From Pholiota molesta (taxonomy: Eukaryota; Basidiomycota; Agaricomycetes; Agaricales; Strophariaceae): a DNA stretch of 52,200 nucleotides. The position numbers were made by a program, and so were the translations under genes. The stretch is from the NCBI GenBank assembly GCA_014925825.1, contig JACGCK010000279.1, positions 1 to 52,200 on the forward strand, read 5' to 3'. Shown piece after piece: positions 1-10,429 of the stretch (position 1 is its first letter; each line of letters starts with the position of its first letter). The notes beneath the pieces are model-generated. The model saw only the letters and a program-made list of their open reading frames with translations. It searched no databases and was not told the DNA's origin.

Positions 1-54
1 CAACCTCTGATAGTTGGTCTGGACCTTCTCATCGGCGTTCTAGACAGCTTGTAG
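1..54 (+). CDS. possible 3' end of a gene cut by the window edge
   Basis: Frame 1 is open from the first base for 17 codons, hydrophobic and Leu/Val/Ile-rich, and ends at TAG (52-54). A canonical AATAAA lies at 58-63. Stop plus polyadenylation-like signal suggests the terminal exon of a plus-strand gene that begins outside the window. The stretch is too short to assign a family and could be chance. Confidence 0.22.
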   Translation, partial: QPLIVGLDLLIGVLDSL

Positions 55-506
55 TAGAATAAATTAAAGTGTGAACGCACTGGTTATTGCCTTGATTGTA
101 CTATTTTTAGAACAGACCTACTCAAGATTCTCAAGAAAAGTTATGGCCAGAATCGGGTGGAGGAGGTTCTTGGTGAATAGCATTATACAGCGGAGTTAGT
201 TGAGTTTTATAGAGCAAGAATGTTCGAGGATAACAATCAAAAGTGCAAGATAAATGGAGAGCTGAGGGTATTGGAATGGGTTGTTATGGGTAATGGGTAT
301 CACAAATGTTCCTCAGAAGCTCATCACAGATGAAGCGAGGGAAGGATGGGAGGATATGATGAGATGGGGTCCGAACCTTGCAACGAGTTAATGAGCTCGA
401 CTACAAGCGACACTGAGCGACGTAACCACTCACAAGTTAAAAGATAAATGAACTTACGTTCTGAAAAATTCCACAGGTTCAAGGTCTGCAAATATCCATC
501 ACTCAT

Positions 507-955
507 CTATCCTGACGTTTCCTCTGGGGTTGCTCCCTCAGCTTGAGGCGGCACTTTGGCACTCGAGTCCGGCGACATTTGTGCAGTAGGTTTTGGCTGG
601 GCATTCGGATCTCGCGTCTTCTCCAAGTCCTGCTTGACTTGCGCGTCGAAGGCGTCTTCATCGAACGAGTGCCGGCAGCATGAGGTGCAACATCCTGCGC
701 TACCGGTTCCTGCGCCGTAGGTTTCTGGAGTGAAGATTGGTCAATGGTTATTAGCATAGTGGATTTTGGAGTTGGTCGGTGGAATGAAGGGGTATGACGG
801 CAAGACGAACGAGACGCACTTGTGCCACAGAACGCAGTCAGACCAGAGAAAAGGACTATGCCCTGGTGTGATTTTCGATGCCATTAGGTATGTCAATACT
901 TGTATTTTTTTCGCGTGTTACTTACAACACCCTCCACAGATGAGAGAACAAACAT
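507..955 (-). CDS. small Cys-rich single-span membrane protein, unknown function
   Basis: Three exons (955-926, 862-820, 724-507) splice into an exact 96-codon frame. Donors are GTAAGT and GTGCGT, acceptors are CAG, and a CTAAT branch site precedes exon 3. The protein starts MFVLSSVEGV and continues into a hydrophobic segment (about residues 5-23) rich in Gly, Leu and Val. A double-Cys motif, GCCTSCCRHSF, follows at about residues 33-43. The rest is acidic and Pro/Ala/Gln-rich and probably disordered. The CC-x2-CC pattern just after a membrane span could be acylated or bind metal, but that is inference. I do not recognise a named family. The perfect frame closure over three exons is the main support. 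It ends before an AT-rich stretch holding no clear gene. Confidence 0.62.
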
Positions 956-2633
956 TCCTCCGTTACTCATGTGTGTAGAGTGGGTATGAAAGGAAAAGGA
1001 AAGACAAAGAAAAGGAGTTCGGAATGAGAGTGAAGAAGAGAGTAACAGAATGAATGTAGGCTTGATTAGTCCGCGACGGCGCCACGCGCTATGATGGCCG
1101 TTTTCTTATGTAAACAGTAAACTCATTCAGAGCTTTCAGCTTCAACACCGTTCCACCACCAATCCACCACCATCACTCATACCGTGCCAACTTGGTACCA
1201 TAACTGGACTCATATGCTATGCTATCTTGTCTTTTTTTGCGGGGAACTTGGGGAGGATCTCTTCTTCGTATGACTAATGCCTGTTCTGCTAAACTTCTAT
1301 TGGTGGAAGTTGGTTGGAAGACCCAGTTTTTGGGTGGGCCGAGTCGACACGCTCTCACTTGCATTCCCATAGCTTCATGGAACTTGGGGCGCTCAACATA
1401 CGAGTCACTAGCTCCAATCCTTAGGCTTTGTCTTTCTGTACGGTGACGCTCTGATGATTGAGCAGGATTTCCAACCACACACTTCTAGCCAGCCATACTC
1501 CATTCCCATGGTAATGCCCTTTCACTACCTAGTTCCGGAAAGGAGCAACGGTTGGACGAGAGGACATGCATGATAGAATGAAGCATGGCTGGCAAAAAGC
1601 ATTGTTGTTGGTCCTCAAGCTGATGCGGAAGGTCATCTACGGAGAGGTGTAAACGTCGTTGATAGTGTGCTACTACTAGATCTTGGGTGGAACGCATCTC
1701 GAGGGCTTGATACAGTTGACTACCAGGGCAGAATGAACTAGGACGGTCTTGCAGAACAAGAAGTCAAGAGAATCTGGGATGCCTTTTATATGTTTGCGCT
1801 GATCCTCCAGAATCAGTATGTCCGATTGCCTCCGGATTGGGTCCTCTGAATTGGAACCGCGATGCAGCGCAACTATATACAAAGAAGACAACCCTAAGGC
1901 CGGGAGTCTGGAACCAGAGTCAAGAGGTGCTGTGCACTACATTTATCTCTATGCATATGTCATTGTCCAGTCATTTCTGCGATCATTCGTGAGCGTGCGA
2001 GCTCCCGGTGCACCCACCGATAGTAAGGCCAAGAATTATGCCTCTCAAACTCCACAATCTCCGTTTAGACTACCCACATCGTGCACGGTATGTACGATAT
2101 TTGAACTGGCCTATATTCCAAATCTAATCTTCGCAGCAGTGCCCGGGAAAGGAGACCATGTTCTGTCCGTCGGACAACATACGCAACATGGATGGGTAAT
2201 ATGGAAGCCTGTCGCAGCTTGAAACTCGGCGAGATTTGGAGAGAGGACGATTGAATGGGACGCTGTACTCAAGATGTGGATATAGCAGCTTGTATCGAGC
2301 ACGGTGTATTGATTTACGCCAAGCCTCAAGGCAATGGCGCTGTTTCCTCGTGTACTCATCGCGGTAAGTAATTCGCTCATGGATCGATTAAGTGACATTT
2401 ACTTAAACAGTGCTGTGAGCTCCAGCATAGCGTATCTTGATGGAGGTGTGGTTCTTCAGAAAATGTGATTATTTGAAAGAGGTACATATACGTAAAGAGA
2501 GCGAAGTATCCGTGCGTAGGGATGTATCTTTATTCTCATTCATCAACCATTATGACGACCTGTGTAAAAAGGATGCTGACTTCGACTGAATGCTTTGCTT
2601 TCCAATTTTTTGGACACCTGTTGCAAGGTATCG
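956..2633. other. 1.7-kb gap without a resolvable gene
   Basis: No exon chain here could be tied to a family. The longest plus-strand open stretch (about 1818-2222) and the minus-strand stretches around 1173-1478 and 2111-2398 lack recognisable motifs, and frames break repeatedly. Short exon-like pieces with a plausible donor at 2091-2096 (GTATGT) and an acceptor near 2136 suggest a decayed or fast-evolving gene. Positions 956-1100 probably include the promoter of the small gene at 507-955. Confidence 0.35.
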
Positions 2634-3855
2634 TCACAATCCTGCAGCATCAGCCTTTCGTGCTGCCTTCTTCCCTTTCAGTTCTTCAGCTTCTTCTTTA
2701 ATCGGAGTCCGATCCAGCTCCTCTAAAGATGCACCACTGTCATCCTTCTCTTCTGAAGGAATCGCTGCATCTTCAGCCACGGGCTCATCAGCATCCGCTG
2801 CCTCCATCTGACCGCCAGAGTCCTCCTCTCCCGCTTTCTCTGTGTCTTCAGGATGTTTCGCCTCGTCAAGAGAGGTGCCATCGTCGGCACCGCCCTCGTA
2901 ATCGCGTGCTATGCTGCCAATCTCAGCGCGCAGTGCCTTGCGCTCGCTCATGAGCTCATGCCAGCGCTCGATGTCGAGGCCGCGGGACCTGTAGAGCGCT
3001 TCCCTGCGTGCGGAGATGCTTCGCGCGAGGACGGAGGTGTAGGAGACCTCGCGGCCTTGGTAGAGAAACCTTGGCGGATGTTCAGTTTCATCGTCGAAAG
3101 CTACAACAGCGCGCACCACGCACCAGAGGTATCCAAGAATTACTGTAGACAAGCCTGAGAGGTATGTTATGGGTTCCATGATGTCCCTGTAGTTAGGTTA
3201 GTAGCCAGTTAAAATTTCGGGGTGTATTTTGATGAACGCAGAATTATATACGTGCCATCCAAAATCCCAGAATGTTAACCGTGCAACGGCTCCCCAATAA
3301 ACGACGAGCATGCCAAAGCCCCCAAGCGCCATCTTTCTGGCACCCTGTCGCGCTTCGGTATCGCATTTCGCCTTTAAACTTTCCATGTGAGCGAGGCGAG
3401 GATTAGATTGCTGACATGGGATAAGGGCTGGGAAGGATGGAGAAGGAATATAGTCGGTGGGGTCCTCTTGGGTTGGCTATTATTTGGGACATCTTCTGGA
3501 CTCTTGCTGGTGTTAGATGGGTGGGATAAGGATCCCAGCGGTAGTATGAGTTTAAATAGATGTGAGGAGGTGGGTGATAGCTTTCCTAAACACACATTGC
3601 TATTGCATAAATGGTTATGAGAGTCATCGCTAAGTACTGACCTCGAGTATTTGTTACTCCCTCTAGCTCATCGCGCCACTCTGCCTGTCTGTTCGATCCC
3701 GACCTCTCGTGTTCCTTCCACTTCGACGTGGATGATGCCTCTGCCAGGAAATGTGAATGAGAAACATCTAGATATCTTTTCCGGCTAGCATAGAATCGAG
3801 TTCCGCGGACTGCTGAGAGACATATTCTTGTGCCCAGTGGCTTGAAGCATAACAT
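2634..3855 (-). CDS. MCU: mitochondrial calcium uniporter (MCU) homologue with an internal block missing
   Basis: MCU is the pore of the inner-membrane Ca2+ uniporter. Exon 1 (3855-3642) encodes an Arg/Ser-rich presequence-like N-terminus. From 3595 the next exon encodes the start of the N-terminal domain (GKLSPTSSHLFKLILPLG, then FLLHPSQPLSHV). The pore part is typical: MESLKAKCDTEARQGARKMA, a first membrane helix, the signature WDIMEP (selectivity acidic residues D and E), a second helix, then FLYQGREVSYTSVL and a coiled-coil tail with an acidic low-complexity end. Introns are 3641-3596, 3255-3187 (non-canonical GC donor, GCACGT) and 3123-3070. At about 3387 the N-terminal part (ending LILASLT) runs straight into MESLK in another frame with no usable intron. 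By memory of fungal MCUs, most of the N-terminal domain and the first coiled coil (tens of residues) are absent. It may be a pseudogene, a truncated protein started at the ATG at 3386, or an assembly error. Family assignment is sure; integrity is not. Confidence 0.85.
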
Positions 3856-4079
3856 AAAGGTACTGGGAGAAAGTTATGAGGAGCAGGCGGCAAGCGCCCG
3901 AACTGGAAAGACGTCATAGTGGAATGCTAGAGGCACGCGACCAGCACGCGACGGTCACATGCGTCTGTGGTATTTTTGGACTCCGATGGCACATGCCGAA
4001 ACTCTAATTGAATAAACTGCATAGTTTCACAGCCATTTCCCATCACCGTCCTCATCGTCAACCGCATCCTCAAGACACC

Positions 4080-4637
4080 ATGGGAAAAGGTACAATGTCG
4101 CTGTCTACGTCGTTCTGAGCGCTGCTGACGCCTCCTCCGTGTCTTTATCGATGGACAGTCCACGGCTCCCTCGCCCGCGCTGGTAAAGTCAAGTCGCAGA
4201 CTCCCAAAGTCGACAAACAAGAGAAGAAAAAGACCCCCAAGGGTCGTGCCAAGAAGCGCATTCTCTACAACCGCCGGTGCGTCATGCTGCTTATAGCTTG
4301 GAAATCATTTGTCTGACTAGATTTGGCATAATAGCTTCGTGAATGTTACTACGCTACCAGGAGGAAAGAGGAGAATGTGAGTGTTTCCTTTCTATCTGTC
4401 TTTGGGTTCTTCCGGCCACGTCAGCCTCGCATGGAGGTTATCCTTCAGCCCAATCGCCACCTTTCAAGATGAAAACACCATTTGCATAGTTCACTCTGAA
4501 AAATCGTGTTGACAAATAGCATCTTAATGTCTTTCGCTCCTATCTGATCTTCTCCTTTCCTCCCATATCCGTATATTTCTTTTGGCCTTACGACTGACGA
4601 AAATTCTCCTCACAGGAACCCCAACCCCGAGAAGTAA
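4080..4637 (+). CDS. RPS30: 40S ribosomal protein S30 (eS30)
   Basis: Four exons (4080-4089, 4159-4276, 4335-4376, 4616-4637) total 192 nt and give 63 residues. They begin [20 protein letters not shown] and continue through the Lys-rich [18 protein letters not shown] and [20 protein letters not shown] to TAA, matching the full length of eS30. The protein is a small basic component of the 40S head/shoulder near the decoding centre. As in yeast, there is no ubiquitin-like (FUBI) fusion. Introns 1 and 2 are short (69 and 58 nt). Intron 3 is 239 nt and contains a box C/D snoRNA. The gene is divergent from MCU with 224 nt between start codons, and the leader is pyrimidine-rich as usual for ribosomal protein genes. 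Confidence 0.97.
4461..4552 (+). ncRNA. snR60: intronic box C/D snoRNA, snR60/SNORD80 homologue
   Basis: It lies in the third intron of RPS30. A C-like box AAGATGA is at 4466-4472 (one mismatch to RUGAUGA), D' box CTGA at 4496-4499, C'-like GTGTTGA at 4506-4512 and D box CTGA at 4544-4547. The 15 nt before D (4529-4543) pair without mismatch (one G.U) to the conserved 25S/28S stretch AUAGGGGCGAAAGAC. The 12 nt before D' (4484-4495) pair (one G.U) to GGUGAACUAUGC. The rRNA sequences are from memory. Yeast snR60 and human SNORD80 guide a G and an A in exactly these two segments, 91 nt apart. The D guide predicts the expected G by the D+5 rule; the D' guide is one base off, so its D' box may be read one base upstream. 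No clear terminal stem is seen. Ends are approximate. Confidence 0.85.
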
Positions 4638-5685
4638 ACGGTTGTACTCTAGAGATCACGATCATGGCGAGCGACTCTCGTCTTCGCATCACGCTGGCAC
4701 CGATGGGATGTTCATTGCCACGCCATCCTTGGGCTGTTCATTGGGCGCTGTCTTTGTCTTTTTATTGATTTTTGCTTTCCATCACCATTACCCCGCATAC
4801 TCTACATGCCGCCCGATATGCCAAATGCAAAACATATGATTCAGCATTTCGCCCGCAGAGGCAGCGCGCTGCCGCCAGGCGTTCGATATCACTCAACGGA
4901 GCATTCACTATGGTCGCATTGTTGCTTCATCAATATATTCCTCTGCGGATGTTCTCAACCATGCTCTGATTCTTTGAAGTTTATATTCTTTAGGAAGTTC
5001 CGATTTCAACACCGCCGCTTATGAACGTTGAGCCATGGAGCAAGTCAGTTACGATGATCTGGGATTTTGTGTGAGCTACAGATCGTTGCCATTTTTCACC
5101 GCTTGATGCAGTTTGGTTACTTCGCTGGAGACATGTGTTTGTGGGCCTGAGATGCTACTAGCTGGCAGTTTGAATTTCTTAAACCGAATATGGTCAGAAT
5201 TATTGGACATCCTATCTTGTCTGCAACCGCTCGCCCTGTCCTTGTAAGAATTTCTAAACGAGGGAAGTTTCCCGCATTTGCTGGGTGGCCCTTCTAATCG
5301 ATTCCTCGTTCAGATATTCCACAGTAAATGCGGCAACGGTCCGAGCTGGCATTTCATGACGTTGTGAGAGCTCAGTACGTCTTCTATCGTGTGTTAGTTC
5401 GACTTCCCAGTGAAAGAATTGGTTCTTATCTATTCAATATTATCTTTGGAACCCCACAGCCCGCCCATCGCCCCGCTTGAAGATATGTTCTCCCATGCTA
5501 TCTCTCGCTTTATGCTTGATTGGGTAAAATCGCGAGAGAAGGTAGACTTTCAAATTCAAATTCTGGTTATCTTTTTTAACAAAGATAGACTTTTTGCTGA
5601 TGGTATAGCAGCCTTTGCATCGAGGTAATTTTTTTCTTCTTATCATCTGATCCTCAGCTGCGGTCCGTTTGGGCTCTGGCGGCCC
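4638..5685. other. intergenic region: RPS30 3' flank and hydrolase upstream region
   Basis: Contains the 3' untranslated region of RPS30 and the upstream region of the next gene. Several short open stretches occur (for example 4806-5024 and 5410-5628), but none shows a family motif or a consistent exon chain. I see no RNA gene here. Confidence 0.4.
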
Positions 5686-5692
5686 TATAAAA
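5686..5692 (+). promoter_or_regulatory. TATA box of the isochorismatase-like gene
   Basis: A perfect TATAAAA stands 64-70 nt upstream of the ATG at 5756, in a GC-rich setting. This fits a TATA-driven core promoter with a leader of roughly 35-40 nt. Few genes in the window show such a clear box. Confidence 0.55.
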
Positions 5693-5755
5693 CGTCCCAA
5701 GTTCTCGATTTTCAGCGCAAAACGAAAGAATCTGCGCACTGTATTCTCGACCAAA

Positions 5756-7069
5756 ATGAGATCCATCCTCGCTTTATCGCTAGCATGCTTGTTACCTGGG
5801 GTTCTCTCAGTGAACGGTGTATCGGACGACCCTACTATATTCGGTAACGCCTTCAACTTTTGGAAAAAGCTCAGCAACGGATGGGATGTATGTCGCCGTC
5901 ACTTTTGTTCTTGCAGTATTATTGATCGAAGATATTGTCTGTTTTCTTTTCTCGTAGTTGACCAGAGGCGATAGTGCAGGAGCTATCACACTCTCCATGC
6001 CCAAGAACGGGCCCATCATAATCCAGCCAAATAAAACGGCGCTGGTCATCATCGACATGCAAAACTTTTTCCTGCATGAGAGTCTGAATGGAGACCCTAA
6101 AGGCAGGGCAATTGTTCGTACGTCGCTTTTGGGTCGCAAAGCACCGCCTGTGCACTAAATGCAGTTCTCCGTTATTTAATCGTAGCTGCAACTGTGGATC
6201 TCATTCATGCGTTTAGAGCTGCGGAGATGCCAGTCCTCTGGACGAACTGGGGTTTGACTGAGTTCGATCGTGCGTCTTGTATCTGCTGTATCTTCTATGT
6301 TTGCTTACTTGTCGCTGGTCCCGCGATGATAGTGGTCAACATGCCGCCGGCGTTTATCAATGGCTTTACCAGCTCTTCCAGTCCTCAAAGCTCGTTCGGC
6401 AGCGATATGGGCTCGATTGTCGTTCCTTCGTCCGACCCCTCGATTCCGGCTACCGCGACAACTAAGGGAAAAAATACGACTGTTGCTGTCGGTAGGAAGC
6501 TCGTACGAGGAAGTTTCAATGCTCAGCCGTAATAGTATTCATTTTTCAGCTGATCGTGTCCAAGCTAAAGTTTTGGACATTGAACCATCAGATGGGGCGC
6601 CCTCTTTACAGAACAAGTTTCTGGAGTGGCGAAAGGAACAGATTTCTATTTTAACAAAAGTTCGTGAATAGTTTTATTCTTCATCACTTGAAATATCTTT
6701 CTAATACTTCCAATTCGTTGCTCAGATCGTCTTTCTGGAATGTGGGGCACTGGAACTCCGATGCAAACGTGGCTTCAGGATAACAGCATGACCACTCTCT
6801 TCTTTGGAGGCGTGAACATCGACCAATGCGTCTGGGGTACCCTATTGGAGTACGTCTTCCAGGTTTCAACCGTTCCATGCTCCTCATACTCAAGGGCGTT
6901 GTGTAGCTCGTATTACAAGGGGTACGATGTCATCCTCGTAGATGATGTCTCTGCCACTACATCGCCTATTGGAGCTACCCAGATGGTTGACTTCAACGCG
7001 GGGCTGAATGGATGGAGGGCCAATTCGACTGATTTTATGGCTGCGCTGAAGGCTGCAGCTAAGCATTAA
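5756..7069 (+). CDS. secreted isochorismatase-fold cysteine hydrolase
   Basis: Seven exons (5756-5887, 5958-6117, 6186-6269, 6333-6528, 6592-6659, 6726-6849, 6907-7069) give 309 codons in one frame. Residues 1-20 (MRSILALSLACLLPGVLSVN) form a signal peptide, so the start at 5756 is preferred over the in-frame upstream codon at 5669. The isochorismatase-like catalytic set is complete: Asp in ALVIIDMQNFF, Lys in FNKNRLSGMWG and Cys in GVNIDQCVWGTLL. Family landmarks VPATVDLIHAFRAA, VLWTNWGL, GRKLVRGSFNA and ATTSP are in the expected order. The fold hydrolyses isochorismate, nicotinamide or related amides; the substrate cannot be read from sequence. Secretion makes a cytosolic siderophore or NAD role unlikely. 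A TATA box precedes it, and the next gene downstream also encodes a secreted enzyme. Confidence 0.9.
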
Positions 7070-7818
7070 TCTTGATATTGCTGTTGTATGTACATAGGGT
7101 TCAGGAAAGAGATTTCTATCAGCGAAGACGCTCAAAATACATCCAGATTTAAATACACATGCGTATCATACTTACCCCACGATGGTACCAGTCAGAGCTC
7201 CACTCGGGACCATCTAAAGATTCTAAACACCATATGTCCGAGTCCATGTGCTCGCAATTGACGTTGTGATTCAGATGCGGACATTAGAAACGACTGGAAG
7301 ATACGGAGATACAGGCTATACTTGGTTTTAAAAACACTATACATAGCAGCATGGAATAGGAAATGAAATATTGTCTTGCATTCAACAACTTCCCATTCTC
7401 ATCCACGTACTTAGGCGCCTCTGAGAAACTGATACCGTACTTGCACGGACCGACTCTAGCCGTTGACTTTGCCTGAGACTTTGGGGTTCTCTCCCAACTC
7501 CCACCTACAAAGATACAACTTATCACCAGGAAGCACTAGCCTCGGTCCGCACTGTAAGTCAACGACAATCCTGAGAGCACCCACACTAAATAGGTTATGA
7601 CGAATTCCAGTCCACGCGCTCCTGCTTCCATTGGTCAGATTTCTATGGCCATTTCGAAGCCGCAAGCATCAGGTATCACGTTGACTTGTACCAATACACA
7701 CATGTGGACTTACGGCTGGCGAAACCCTGAGGCGTATATCGCCAATAACCTGCCAACGACTGCTCTTTTCGAATCGGGTATAAAGAGTCGACTTCATGGA
7801 TCCGAGCACTAGTACAAG
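7070..7818. other. intergenic region with unassigned minus-strand open segments
   Basis: Includes the 3' flank of the hydrolase and the promoter of the S28 peptidase. On the minus strand, segments at about 7665-7456 and 7526-7284 have coding-like composition (one reads SEAPKYVDENGKLLNAR) and sit near GT/AG signals, so a small minus-strand gene is possible. No frame chain could be completed and no family was recognised. Confidence 0.3.
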
Positions 7819-10241
7819 ATGGCGCACTTCCGACGCCTTTATGGCCTTTCCCTCCTTGTCTCTTGCCTGGCTCTGGTGTCCGCTCGTCTCTCGGATGGAC
7901 GACCACACGCAAACATGATGCGCCCGGCAAGTGTGCCCCTTGTGAGCGCGCCAAGTGCAAATATCCCGGTGACTAGTCGCAATGGAACGGTCTTGCCACC
8001 ATATACCACCATATACCTCTTTGACCAGCTCATCGACCATAACAACCCCTCTCTTGGGACGTTCCAACAGCGATTCTGGCACACTTGGGAGTTCTACGAG
8101 GCCGGTAAGACCATATGGTTAGACTGGAAGGTTCTGCATATTGATGCTTCTGCCAGGTGGCCCCATAATATTGTCGACTCCTGGCGAAACCAACGCGGAC
8201 GGTAAATACCTCGACCATACTATTGTAAGATTGCACCTCATGGCTATCTAGGCTTCTCTGGATATCTTACCAATAGGACGATCAACGGCCAAATTGGTGA
8301 GTATGTCCGTCTTATCAAAGTTATTTATAACGGACTGACACCTGGCTCAAGCTCAACAACAGAACGGCAGCACCATCGTCCTTGAGCACAGGTTTTATGG
8401 CCTCAGTAACCCATTGCCCGACCTCAGTGTAGAGAGCTTGAAACTCCACACCATCCAACAGGCTATTGATGATCTCGAGTACTTCGCCAATAATGTCAAT
8501 CTTCCTATGCCTGGAGGCGATTCGGTTGGGCCCGACAAAGCGCCATGGATCTTGGTCGGAGGAAGCTATGCTGGTACGGAAGATCATCTTCTCGCTATGT
8601 TTGAAATCTACACTTATCTTTGCGATTTCTTTACTAGGCGCACTGACAAGCTGGACCATGGTCAAGTGAGCTGATGATCTTGATTCCCGGCCGCCAGGAA
8701 ACCAACTGACTTTGTATTCTTCTTTTCAACCACCAGCAAACCCAATCTCTTTGCTGCAGGATATGCTTCCTCCGCAGTTGTTGAGGCTATTTTGTGAGTG
8801 GTTATACGAAATAAATCATATTGGCAATAGCTGATTGGTAATTTTCGACAGGGACTTCTGGCAATATTTCGAACCTATCCGTCAAAATATGCCCAAAAAT
8901 TGCTCAGCAGATATTCAAGCCGTTATCGCTCATGTTGACCAGACACTTTCGGGAAGAAATGCCACCGCCATCCAAGCCATAAAAGACAACTGGGGACTAG
9001 GTGTTATGACTCATCTAGACGACGTCGCTGGTGCTTGTAAGTAATATTATTTTCGACGAATATCTTAGGAACTTATATGATATAAAGTGCGAAACAACTT
9101 ATGGGATTGGCAGAGTCTCCAAATTACATCTGGTCCTGGGAACCAATTCTCGAATTTCTGTGATGCACTTGAAGTAAAGGACGGGGTAAGTGCTCCTGCA
9201 TCAGGTTGGGGTCTTGACCACGCCTTCTCTGCCTGGGGATCGTACTGGCGTACATTTTATCTTGCGAACCGTGAGGTTTTTCATATAAGATTGATTGTGT
9301 CATTCTTCTGACTATGCCTCTCACCAGTCTGTGGCGGTCAAGATGCAGAGTAAGTCTCGCTCCAATGTTTTCTTTTTAGGTTCTCATAGGAATTCAGGAC
9401 ATGTCTCGGGACGTATAATACTACGCAAGCATTCTGGACAGACACTAGCATCGATGATGCCAACAGGTCGTGGATGTGGATTGTGTAAGTTGTCTTTGAT
9501 ATTTTCTAAGATAGCGTTACGATTGGAATTTTGCGTTTTAGCTGCAATGAAGTCGGATTCCTTCAGGTGAAATTTATGTCTTCTCGTCTTGTTCAAGGAG
9601 CTGACATAATTACGCACAACAGGAAGGCGCCCCACCAACAAGTCCCACTCTTGTCACCAGGCTTGTTCAGCCGCCATATGATTTGGTAAAGAATTGTTAA
9701 CTACACTGATAATATCTCCGATTAACCATGCCACTTCAATCAGAGGCAGTGCCAGCAGATGTTCTCCGCTGCGTTCCCCAAGCCACCCAACCCTAATGTG
9801 CTCGCCACAAATATCAAATATCGAGGATGGAATGTCCAGATCAACAACCTTTTCTTCGCCAATGGAGTTCGTAAGTCTACTGAAGATTCTGCTTAGCATT
9901 CAACCAAAGCTCACTCCGCTCGTCCAGGTGATCCATGGAGGGACGCCACTCTCTCTGCGGATGGGCTAAATGTCAAGAGCACACCTTCCCAGCCAATTGG
10001 AGAAGGCGACGGCTTCCACTGCTCGGATCTATTGACCTCCTCTAATATCGATCCCACTGTCCTCGCGGTGCAGAACGAAGGATTGGCATCGATGAAGACA
10101 TGGATTGCAGCCTGGAAGCCCCAAAGCAGCGGTTATCCTGTGAAGACGCCTCGAAGTGTGCCCACGTCCCCGCAACAAGCACCACCTTCTGCGTTTATCA
10201 AGCCTATCAATGCTTGGTTCAAGAAGTTTGGAGGTCATTAA
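7819..10241 (+). CDS. secreted serine carboxypeptidase, family S28
   Basis: A gene of about a dozen exons. Residues 1-22 (MAHFRRLYGLSLLVSCLALV...) form a signal peptide. Family S28 (prolyl-carboxypeptidase / thymus-specific serine peptidase type) is shown by FDQLIDHNNPSLGTFQQRFW near the mature N-terminus, GGPIILSTPGE, LEHRFYGLSNP, and the nucleophile motif GGSYAGAL split by the intron that starts at about 8575. The acid is in GVRDPWRD and the catalytic His in GDGFHCSDLL near the C-terminus. These enzymes cleave after proline at acidic pH; fungal secreted members degrade Pro-rich protein outside the cell. All introns inspected have GT-AG ends. The stop is at 10239-10241. Length agrees with full fungal S28 proteins. 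Confidence 0.93.
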
Positions 10242-10429
10242 ATAGTAATAGAGGGATTATCGTAGTACAATCTGTTTAAAAAAATTGCGTCTTCCCAAGT
10301 GCATAGTAGTATTAACGAATATCCAGACCAAAACCATCTCCTGTCGTTCAATCCAAGGATAGACAAGAGTTCTGTAGGTAATTTTGGGAAGGTACAGTAG
10401 TAAACTCGGGCAAAAATCCCTTGGAATTA

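Noticed and set aside
3380..3417. A 37-nt intron (GTCAGC...GAAAG) that might repair the MCU frame
   Set aside because: It has a donor, a branch-like CTAAT and an AG, but splicing leaves the downstream MCU in the wrong frame and would be unusually short.
5669..5755. In-frame upstream start of the isochorismatase-like gene
   Set aside because: It would precede the TATA box and bury the clear signal peptide that begins at 5756.
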